Positions 1-4,987 of a stretch of 8,919 bases of DNA are shown here, in pieces. This DNA comes from an uncultured Faecalibaculum sp. (GTDB lineage: Bacteria; Bacillota_I; Bacilli_A; Erysipelotrichales; Erysipelotrichaceae), in the NCBI RefSeq assembly GCF_910588395.1, contig NZ_CAJUPA010000061.1, forward strand, positions 1 through 8,919, read 5' to 3'. Within the stretch, counting starts at the first letter, position 1, and every line of letters begins with the position of its first letter. Made by a program: the position numbers and the translations under genes. The notes under the pieces are model-generated. The model was given only the letters and a program-made list of their open reading frames with translations, was not told where the DNA came from and ran no database searches.

Positions 1-2
1 AT

Positions 3-74
3 AAACGCGGTTGTCGACTTGAGCATCAGGCAGCAAGTGCTTACGGAATCAAGGCACTTTACGAAAAAGCATAA
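3..74 (+). CDS. 3' end of an unidentified gene (partial)
   Basis: An open frame enters from the left edge and stops at TAA 72-74, giving 23 residues that end in AYGIKALYEKA. This frame is preferred because its stop lies directly before the intrinsic terminator at 77-106; the other open frame runs through the terminator stem. The fragment is too short to assign a family. A transposase or integrase tail is conceivable given the mobile-looking sequence that follows, but nothing in the residues proves it. Confidence 0.35.
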   Translation, partial: KRGCRLEHQAASAYGIKALYEKA

Positions 75-76
75 AC

Positions 77-106
77 AAAACCCCGGGGAAACCCGGGGCG
101 TTTTTT
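77..106 (+). terminator. Intrinsic terminator of the left-edge gene
   Basis: A 7-bp all-GC stem (CCCCGGG 81-87 with CCCGGGG 92-98) closes on a GAAA tetraloop. It is preceded by AAAA and followed, after CG, by six T residues (101-106). It lies three bases after the stop of the left-edge frame. Confidence 0.85.
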
Positions 107-125
107 AATGCCTCACCATTTGAAC

Positions 126-267
126 ATCTGCCTCAAATTAACGTCAGTTGGGCAGAGTACATATAAATAGGGTAGAAATCCGAAATCCAACTGTACAACC
201 CCTATCAACTTAATAGTGACAAACTAGTGACAAATGAGGTAAAAAGCCTTTATGTAAAGGGGCAGAT
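126..267. mobile_element. Possible MITE-like insertion with inverted ends and a 6-bp direct repeat
   Basis: The segment starts ATCTGCCTC (126-134) and ends GGGGCAGAT (259-267), inverted copies matching at 8 of 9 positions. TTGAAC occurs immediately outside both ends (120-125 and 268-273; TTTGAAC at 119-125 and 267-273), as a target-site duplication would. Inside are an inverted pair CAGTTGG/CCAACTG (145-151, 187-193) and a hairpin CCTTT/AAAGG (247-260), with no open frame of useful length. Such ends and flanks are typical of non-autonomous transposons, but the terminal repeats are short and no family is recognised. Chance or a degraded insertion sequence end remain possible. Confidence 0.35.
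214..234. repeat. Tandem pair of TAGTGACAAA, 11-bp period
   Basis: TAGTGACAAA occurs at 214-223 and again at 225-234, separated by one base. It lies inside the possible mobile segment. The spacing of one helical turn would fit a protein-binding site, such as a transposase site, but this is only inference. Confidence 0.5.
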
Positions 268-334
268 TTGAACACAGAAGTCAAGCTCTCTTGCGGTGAC
301 GATAGCCGGAAGGCAAAAATAACACATGGCCACT
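268..334 (+). rRNA. rrf: 5S rRNA, 3' half only (5' part missing)
   Basis: GAACACAGAAGTCAAGCTC (270-288) matches the most conserved part of bacterial 5S rRNA: loop C and the 3' strands of helices III and II. It is followed by GACGATAGCC-GGAA-GGC (298-313), a short helix IV/V arm with a loop-E-like A-rich return strand, and then by ATGGCCAC (326-333), the expected 3' strand of helix I. I recall the same short, A-rich arm in Erysipelotrichia 5S. No partner GTGGCCAT for helix I and no helix II partner for GCTCTC is found upstream, so the 5' half is absent. The break coincides with the right end of the possible mobile segment. The piece is probably non-functional; a terminator follows nine bases later. 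Confidence 0.7.
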
Positions 335-342
335 GAGAAAGC

Positions 343-370
343 CGGTATCCGAAAGGGTGCCGTTTTTTTT
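343..370 (+). terminator. Terminator after the 5S fragment
   Basis: CGGTATCC (343-350) pairs with GGGTGCCG (355-362) over 8 bp, including two G-T pairs, across a GAAA loop. Eight T residues follow (363-370). This is the normal end of an rRNA operon, which supports reading the preceding sequence as 5S. Confidence 0.88.
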
Positions 371-401
371 ATTTCGGAGTACATGCAGACAGCACAGTCA
401 T

Positions 402-440
402 CCGATCCCGGGCCCCGGCCAGGGCCGCAGGCCCCATCGG
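402..440. other. GC-rich compound hairpin upstream of purA
   Basis: Nested inverted repeats: CCGAT 402-406 with ATCGG 436-440, GGGCC 410-414 with GGCCC 430-434, and CGGC 416-419 with GCCG 424-427 around a small loop. No T-run follows on either strand, so it is not an intrinsic terminator. It lies between the 5S terminator and the purA promoter. It could be an operator or simply a stable structure; no known purine riboswitch core is visible. Confidence 0.5.
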
Positions 441-484
441 CAGAATAATTGTATTATACGTGTCAGGACGTATTGATGGACAGG

Positions 485-513
485 TTGAGGTACGCTGAAA
501 AATCCGATATGAT
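485..513 (+). promoter_or_regulatory. Sigma-A promoter for purA
   Basis: TTGAGG (485-490) and TATGAT (508-513) are separated by exactly 17 bp, matching the consensus at 4/6 and 5/6. Transcription would begin near 520, giving a leader of about 22 bases that contains the AAGGAGG site. A second -10-like TATTAT at 452-457 has no good -35 and would be a weaker alternative. Confidence 0.5.
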
Positions 514-541
514 ACCACCGGATGCGAAGGAGGCAAAGAGT

Positions 542-1816
542 ATGCCCAGTCAGGTTGTAGTAGGCACTCAGTGGGGTGACGAAGGAAAAGGAAAAATCGT
601 GGATGTTCTGGCGGAACAGGCGGATATGGTTGTCAGATTCCAGGGAGGAGACAACGCAGGTCATACGCTTGTTGTAAATGGAAACAAGCATGTGCTGCAT
701 TTGCTGCCAAGCGGCGTGCTGCATGAAGAAGGCACCTGTGTGATTGGCCCGGGTGTGGTGTGCAATCCATTTGTTCTGCTGGAGGAGATGGAGACGCTGG
801 AAAAAAGCGGATTGTCCACTGATCACATCATCATTTCCGACCGTGCCCACATCCTGATGCCTTATCACCGCTATCAGGATCATCTGGAGGAAGCGGAGAA
901 GGAAAACAAAATCGGAACCACAGGAAGAGGAATCGGCCCGGCGTATGCGGATAAATATGCCCGCCGGGGGCTGCGGTTCCATGAATTCATGGATCTGGAT
1001 TCTTTTCTGGAGAAACTGAAAACCAATCTGGCTCACAAAAACCGTCTCTTTACAGGGGTATACGGCGCTGCGCCGATGGATTATGAAGAAATGGCGGAGC
1101 AGTTCAGAAAGATTCACGGACGGATTGTGCCGATGATCAAGGAAACCACGCATCTGGTGAACAATGCACTGGATGAAGGGAAAACGGTGCTGTTTGAAGG
1201 GGCGCAGGCCTGCATGCTGGATATCAACTATGGTACATATCCGTATGTGACGTCTTCCAGTCCCACGAGTGCTGGTGTGACGGAAGGTGCCGGGATCGCA
1301 CCGAGCCGAATCAATCAGGTATTCGGAGTTGTCAAGGCGTATTCCACGCGTGTGGGAGAAGGGCCTTTTGTGACGGAGCTGGAGGATGAGACTGGCGAGT
1401 GGATCCGCAGGCAGGGCGGAGAATATGGGGCAACCACAGGCCGTCCCCGCCGGACAGGCTGGCTTGATCTCATGGTTGTGGCACATGCGGCGATGCTGAA
1501 TGGTCTGACGGATATCACTTTGACGAAGATTGATGTGCTCACAGGCCTGGATGAGCTGAAGATCTGCACCGGATATGAGATCGATGGAGAGGTTTTCACG
1601 TATGTTCCTTCGGATCAGGAGCTGGTTGCCCGAGCAAAGCCGGTTTACAAAACTCTTCCGGGATGGAAGGAAGACATCACACAGATCCGTGAGTATGACA
1701 AGCTGCCGCAGGAAGCCAGAGACTACATCTCGTTTATTGAGGAGTATGTGGGTGTTCCTGTAACGCTGGTTTCTGTGGGACCGGATCGGGAGAACAATAT
1801 TTATCGCGAGTCATAA
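542..1816 (+). CDS. purA: Adenylosuccinate synthetase
   Basis: Cytoplasmic enzyme joining IMP and aspartate, with GTP hydrolysis, to form adenylosuccinate, the first step from IMP to AMP. The 424 residues fit the family (about 430). GDEGKGK at 12-18 carries catalytic Asp13, and NAGHT at 38-42 carries His41. GTTGRGIGPAYADK (125-138), EGAQ (219-222), the IMP-loop stretch ATTGRPRR (297-304), the guanine-binding TKIDVL (328-333) and VGPDRENNI (412-420) are all in order. The start is placed at ATG 542 because AAGGAGG (527-533) lies 8 bases upstream. The frame is open further back to 449, but those 31 codons do not resemble PurA and contain the promoter. One oddity is EGAQACMLD where the family usually has EGAQG. 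rpiA follows after 73 bp. Confidence 0.96.
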   Translation: MPSQVVVGTQWGDEGKGKIVDVLAEQADMVVRFQGGDNAGHTLVVNGNKHVLHLLPSGVLHEEGTCVIGPGVVCNPFVLLEEMETLEKSGLSTDHIIISDRAHILMPYHRYQDHLEEAEKENKIGTTGRGIGPAYADKYARRGLRFHEFMDLDSFLEKLKTNLAHKNRLFTGVYGAAPMDYEEMAEQFRKIHGRIVPMIKETTHLVNNALDEGKTVLFEGAQACMLDINYGTYPYVTSSSPTSAGVTEGAGIAPSRINQVFGVVKAYSTRVGEGPFVTELEDETGEWIRRQGGEYGATTGRPRRTGWLDLMVVAHAAMLNGLTDITLTKIDVLTGLDELKICTGYEIDGEVFTYVPSDQELVARAKPVYKTLPGWKEDITQIREYDKLPQEARDYISFIEEYVGVPVTLVSVGPDRENNIYRES

Positions 1817-1818
1817 TC

Positions 1819-1848
1819 TTGGTACAGCCGTCTTTTTATGCCTAAGAT
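1819..1848 (+). promoter_or_regulatory. Weak candidate promoter for rpiA
   Basis: TTGGTA (1819-1824) and TAAGAT (1843-1848) are 18 bp apart, each matching consensus at 4/6. They lie in the purA-rpiA gap. Read-through from purA would make it unnecessary, so the call is tentative. Confidence 0.22.
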
Positions 1849-1861
1849 AAGGGCAGAAGAG

Positions 1862-1883
1862 CCGGTGTATCTACCGGAGGAGG
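1862..1883 (+). promoter_or_regulatory. Ribosome binding site of rpiA overlapped by a small hairpin
   Basis: GGAGGAGG (1876-1883) is a near-perfect Shine-Dalgarno sequence six bases before ATG 1890. CCGGT (1862-1866) can pair with ACCGG (1873-1877) over a six-base loop, and this stem covers the first two G residues of the site. A modest effect on translation is possible, but the GGAGG copy at 1879-1883 stays free. Confidence 0.4.
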
Positions 1884-1889
1884 ACTGTT

Positions 1890-2558
1890 ATGAGACGTGA
1901 ATGCGCAGAAGCTGCTTACAAGATGATCAGAAGTGGCATGACGATCGGACTGGGCGGTGGCAGAACGATCCAGTATCTGATTGAGTTCATCAATATGGGA
2001 AATCTGGAAAACATCAAGGTTGTGACCCCGAGCATGGCGACGGCTCTGGCTTGCAAATCCCACGGGATTACGGTAGTGCCAACATGGCTGACGTCAGCTC
2101 TGGATATTGCCTTTGATGGCTGTGACCAGGTGGATGCTTCTCTGAATGCGCAGAAAACTGCAGGTGCGATTCTCACCCAGGAGCGGATCGTGGCGGCGAT
2201 GGCGAAGGAATATGTGGTTCTGGTGGACAGTTCCAAGCTGGTGCAGAAGCTGACGTTCGAGTATCCGGTGGCAGTGGAAGTCATTCCCGAAGCTTTCAGT
2301 TTCGTAAAAGCCAAACTGGAGCAGATGGGGGCCCAGGTGGCATGGCGGACTGGCACTGGAAAAGATGGAGGCGTCATGACAGATCAGGGCAATCCCATTC
2401 TGGATGCGGCATTCAGCTCTGTGCAGGATCCTGCAGCGCTGAACGAGTCGATTTCCTCCATACCGGGTGTGGTGGATACATCTCTGTTTGTGGATGTGGT
2501 CACCCGGGCTGTGGTGGCTCAGCCGGATGGATCGGTTCAGATCATAGACCGTCCCTGA
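1890..2558 (+). CDS. rpiA: Ribose-5-phosphate isomerase A, divergent
   Basis: Interconverts ribulose-5-phosphate and ribose-5-phosphate in the non-oxidative pentose phosphate pathway, in the cytoplasm. The 222 residues match the RpiA length. The phosphate loop is GLGGGRT (20-26), where most family members have GLGTGST. The active-site block reads DGCDQVD (76-82), against the usual DGADEVD, but keeps both aspartates (76, 79). The following lysine (89) and glutamate (98) are also kept, although the usual KGGGGA reads KTAGAI. LVDSSKLV (111-118), TDQGNPILD (164-172) and IPGVVDTSLF (191-200) are standard. The catalytic set looks intact, so activity is likely; the altered loop could change affinity or substrate. 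It follows purA in the same orientation, and ribose-5-phosphate feeds PRPP and purine synthesis. Confidence 0.88.
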   Translation: MRRECAEAAYKMIRSGMTIGLGGGRTIQYLIEFINMGNLENIKVVTPSMATALACKSHGITVVPTWLTSALDIAFDGCDQVDASLNAQKTAGAILTQERIVAAMAKEYVVLVDSSKLVQKLTFEYPVAVEVIPEAFSFVKAKLEQMGAQVAWRTGTGKDGGVMTDQGNPILDAAFSSVQDPAALNESISSIPGVVDTSLFVDVVTRAVVAQPDGSVQIIDRP

Positions 2559-2585
2559 GTCAGAAATTTGCAGTCATCAGACATG

Positions 2586-2644
2586 AAAAGCCTTCCGCAG
2601 AGGCTGTGTTCGCTGAGGCGACGCAGCCGGCGGAAGGCTTTTTT
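2586..2644. terminator. Long bidirectional terminator between rpiA and the methyltransferase gene
   Basis: An outer 13-14 bp stem (AAAAGCCTTCCGC 2586-2598 with GCGGAAGGCTTTT 2630-2642) encloses GGCTGTG/CGCAGCC (2602-2608, 2622-2628) and TCGC/GCGA (2610-2613, 2618-2621) with a TGAG loop. T-runs flank it on both strands (2639-2644 forward; complement of 2586-2589 in reverse). It can therefore end both the purA-rpiA transcript and the convergent gene. Confidence 0.92.
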
Positions 2645-2680
2645 GCTGTTGTATGGAAATTGTTCCGGTTTCCGCGGCTT

Positions 2681-3430
2681 TCATATTGCCTGATGACGAA
2701 GGCAGTACATCAGGATGGAACCTGCCACGGCCACGTTCAGGCTTTCAAAGGCGTCCATTTCAATGTAGACCGTATCTGTGCACAGCCGGATCAGTTCTTC
2801 CCGGATTCCCTGTCCTTCATTGCCCAGAACCAGCGCCCACCGGCTGGGTGCTTTCAGATCCGCAAGGGGAATGCTTTCATGATGCAGGGCAGCGGCAAAG
2901 ACGGGCATGTCCTGTTTCAGCTCTCTGATCCGGGTATCCGGATCGCAGGGCAGTACCGGAATGTGGAAAACGGCTCCCTGAGATGCCTGCAGGGCTTTGG
3001 GACCAAAGGGATCGGCGCAGTGACTGGTGCAGTATACAGCGCTGATTCCAAAGCTGCAGGCGGAGCGGATCAGCGTTCCCAGATTTCCCGGATCCTGTAC
3101 ATCATCCAGCAGCAGGACGCGCTGGAGCGCAGCGGGTATATGGCAGTTGGGTTTGCGGACTGCTCCGATGATCCAGGGATCGGATTCCTGCAGGGAGAGC
3201 CGGTTCAGAACCGGCTGTGTGCAGATCACTGATGCGGATTCAGGGACCCAGTCGGGAATGTCATGGGTATCGAGAATGAACAGAGTTTCCAGAAGACCGG
3301 CCTCCAGTGCTTCCTGCACCATGTGCTCTCCTTCAACCAGAAACCGCTGCTGGCGGTCCCTTTCCTTTTTCCGGTGAAGCTTGCTCAGCTCTTTGACTGT
3401 ATTGTTTTTGGCGGATTCAATGCGTTTCAT
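2681..3430 (-). CDS. SpoU/TrmH-family RNA 2'-O-methyltransferase (YsgA-like)
   Basis: A SPOUT-fold methyltransferase expected to move a methyl group from S-adenosylmethionine to a ribose 2'-OH of rRNA or tRNA; the target nucleotide cannot be told from sequence. The 249 residues contain an N-terminal substrate-binding domain (about 25-95). The three family motifs follow: DDVQDPGNLGTLIR (109-122, with Asn116 and Arg122), VLGNEGQGI (201-209) and ESLNVAVAGSILMY (229-242), which form the trefoil-knot cofactor site. The start ATG (3428-3430) is preceded on the minus strand by GAGGAGA. The frame is open for 128 further codons upstream, but these lack family sequence and overlap the pheS leader. A methyltransferase of this type (ysgA) also neighbours pheST in Bacillus subtilis, which supports orthology. 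No convincing promoter was found. Confidence 0.9.
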   Translation of the reverse strand: MKRIESAKNNTVKELSKLHRKKERDRQQRFLVEGEHMVQEALEAGLLETLFILDTHDIPDWVPESASVICTQPVLNRLSLQESDPWIIGAVRKPNCHIPAALQRVLLLDDVQDPGNLGTLIRSACSFGISAVYCTSHCADPFGPKALQASQGAVFHIPVLPCDPDTRIRELKQDMPVFAAALHHESIPLADLKAPSRWALVLGNEGQGIREELIRLCTDTVYIEMDAFESLNVAVAGSILMYCLRHQAI

Positions 3431-3511
3431 GTGATTCTCCTCGCTGTTTTCCGTAATGGCAGGCGCAGCTGACGACATAATGGTAACAGAATGAAGAGGT
3501 GACGATTCATC

Positions 3512-3540
3512 AAAAGCGCAGTAGGTGGTGGCCTGCTGCG
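3512..3540 (-). terminator. Possible weak minus-strand terminator or attenuator ahead of the methyltransferase gene
   Basis: CGCAGTAGG (3517-3525) pairs with CCTGCTGCG (3532-3540) over 9 bp with one T-G pair. On the minus strand the stem is followed by GCTTTT. It lies about 85 bases upstream of the methyltransferase start, so it could attenuate its leader. The T-run is short and the call uncertain. Confidence 0.25.
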
Positions 3541-3639
3541 GGAGGGGACAGCCGGAAGTTGGAAAGAGGAGCAGCAGGATGTACACCCTGACAGCTGATC
3601 CGCTGACTAATCCGGCTGCATGACAGAAGCGGGAACCGG

Positions 3640-3668
3640 TTGCGGGAAAAATCCAATCTCTGTATAAT
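3640..3668 (+). promoter_or_regulatory. Sigma-A promoter for the T-box leader and pheST
   Basis: TTGCGG (3640-3645) and a perfect TATAAT (3663-3668) are 17 bp apart. Transcription should start near 3675, upstream of all T-box elements. The rest of the gap back to the methyltransferase start (3431-3639) shows no gene I can support. Confidence 0.75.
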
Positions 3669-3674
3669 GAAACA

Positions 3675-3926
3675 TATTTGCAACGGGAAGCCTGTTTCAC
3701 CGCCGGCTTCCACGAATACAGCCAAAGCAAAGACAGGACATAGTAATCCTTTACCCCCGGACAGAGAGTCGGCAGCTGGTGGAAAGCCGATGCGGGAAAG
3801 CAGGATGAATTCACCCTGGAGCAGGAGCAAATCTCCTCCGTATCAGACGGTTATCATGAAAGAGAGCGCACGGCGAAGCAGGATGGTACCGCGGGTTATG
3901 CCCGTTCCTGCATTCGTCGTTTTTTT
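3675..3926 (+). promoter_or_regulatory. T-box riboswitch, tRNA-Phe responsive (specifier UUC)
   Basis: The leader senses uncharged tRNA-Phe and lets transcription continue into pheST when phenylalanyl-tRNA is scarce. After a 5' hairpin (GGAAGCC 3686-3692 with GGCTTCC 3705-3711), Stem I carries an AGTA box (3742-3745), the CAGAGAG segment (about 3762-3768) and a specifier loop GATGAA-TTC-ACCCTGGAGC. Its codon TTC lies at 3810-3812 and is followed by A, as is usual. A small hairpin (AGGAG/CTCCT, 3823-3837) follows. The T-box AGGATGGTACCGCGG (3880-3894) holds TGGT (3884-3887), matching an ACCA acceptor end and so the A discriminator base of tRNA-Phe. Specifier, discriminator and downstream genes agree. 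Confidence 0.92.
3870..3926 (+). terminator. Regulated terminator of the pheST T-box
   Basis: ACGGCGAA-GCAGGA (3870-3883) pairs with TCCTGC-A-TTCGTCGT (3906-3920), with one bulged A, and a further CGGG/CCCG stem (3892-3895, 3901-3904) lies inside. T residues 3920-3926 follow. The stem includes the T-box sequence, so tRNA-stabilised antiterminator and terminator exclude each other. Confidence 0.9.
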
Positions 3927-3946
3927 GTGCAGAAAGGATGAGAAAT

Positions 3947-4978
3947 ATGGATGAAATGCAGAAGCTGCAGCAGACAGCGCTGGAGGAAATCAGCCAGGCT
4001 GCCACGACGGCGGACCTGAATGATCTTCGTGTCCGGTATCTGGGCAAAAAAGGATCCGTACAGGCACTGATGAAGAACATGAAGTCGCTGCCTGCAGCCG
4101 AAAAACCGGCGTATGGTCAGAAAGTGAACGGCCTGAAACAGGAACTTCAGACGGCGATGGATGCCAGAAAAGAGATGCTGGAGAAAGCGGAACTGGACCG
4201 CCGGATTGCCGGAGAAAAAATCGATGTGACGCTTCCCGGACGTCAGCCTGCTGCCGGATCGCTGCACCCGCTGACACTGGTGCAGCAGGAGCTGGAGGAT
4301 CTGTTTGTGGGACTGGGTTATCAGGTGATTGAAGGACCGGAAGTGGTGGAAGACCTGTACTGCTTTGAACGGGCCAACATTCCCAGGGATCATCCCGCCC
4401 GGGACATGCAGGACTCTCTGTACATTGATCCGGAACATCTGCTCCGGACTCACACCACAGCACTGCAGATGAAAGTTCTGGAAGAAGAAGCCCCCCGGGA
4501 CATCAAAGTCATCTGTCCGGGAAAGGTCTACAGACGGGATGACGATGATGCAACACACTCTCATCAGTTCACACAGATGGAGGGTCTGGTCATCGGCGAG
4601 CATATTTCTCTGGCGGATCTCAAAGGAACGCTGGAGTTCCTGGCCAGGAAGATGTTCGGCCAGGACCGGGAAATCCGGTTCCGTCCCAGTTACTTCCCCT
4701 TCACGGAGCCCAGCGTGGAAGTGGATGTGACCTGCCATGTCTGCGGCGGCAAAGGCTGTCCCACCTGCAAGCATACCGGATGGATTGAGATTCTCGGCGC
4801 CGGAGAAGTTCATCCCCATGTTCTGGAAATGGCCGGATACGATCCGGCGAAGGCACAGGGGTTTGCCTTCGGTGTGGGCATTGAACGGGTGGCGATGCTG
4901 AAATACGGCATTGATGACATCCGGCATTTCTATACCAACGACAAGCGTTTCGCCAGCATGTTCGGGCGGTTTGAATAG
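3947..4978 (+). CDS. pheS: Phenylalanyl-tRNA synthetase alpha subunit
   Basis: Catalytic subunit of the class II alpha2-beta2 synthetase that charges tRNA-Phe. The start is placed at ATG 3947, nine bases after the AAAGG site (3933-3937). The in-frame ATG at 3938 is part of that site and cannot use it. The product has 343 residues: an N-terminal coiled-coil arm (about 1-90, tRNA-binding in the family), THTTALQ (168-174), motif 2 VYRRDDDDATHSHQF (194-208), RFRPSYFPFTEPS (244-256) and motif 3 GFAFGVGIERVAML (305-318). Ala307 sits at the amino-acid-pocket position corresponding to E. coli Ala294. Four cysteines (263, 266, 271, 274) form a CxxC-x4-CxxC knuckle before GWIEILG, as in many Firmicutes. 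GAGEVHP replaces the usual GMVHP. The stop TAG is part of the pheT ribosome binding site. Confidence 0.97.
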   Translation: MDEMQKLQQTALEEISQAATTADLNDLRVRYLGKKGSVQALMKNMKSLPAAEKPAYGQKVNGLKQELQTAMDARKEMLEKAELDRRIAGEKIDVTLPGRQPAAGSLHPLTLVQQELEDLFVGLGYQVIEGPEVVEDLYCFERANIPRDHPARDMQDSLYIDPEHLLRTHTTALQMKVLEEEAPRDIKVICPGKVYRRDDDDATHSHQFTQMEGLVIGEHISLADLKGTLEFLARKMFGQDREIRFRPSYFPFTEPSVEVDVTCHVCGGKGCPTCKHTGWIEILGAGEVHPHVLEMAGYDPAKAQGFAFGVGIERVAMLKYGIDDIRHFYTNDKRFASMFGRFE

Positions 4979-4987
4979 GAGGCTAGC

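Noticed and set aside
402..440. GC-rich dyad as an intrinsic terminator
   Set aside because: No T-run follows on either strand.
449..541. 31-codon N-terminal extension of PurA
   Set aside because: It contains the best promoter, has no ribosome binding site at its ATG, and PurA homologues start at the MPSQVVVG-type sequence.
398..1486. 362-codon open frame on the minus strand opposite purA
   Set aside because: Antisense shadow of purA with no recognisable motif; it also runs through the GC-rich hairpin.
2342..3232. 296-codon plus-strand frame across the end of rpiA and the methyltransferase gene
   Set aside because: It crosses a strong terminator and lies antisense to a gene with all SpoU motifs.
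3431..3814. 128-codon upstream extension of the methyltransferase frame
   Set aside because: The extension overlaps the pheST promoter and T-box, shows no SpoU sequence, and the ATG at 3430 has its own GAGGAGA site.
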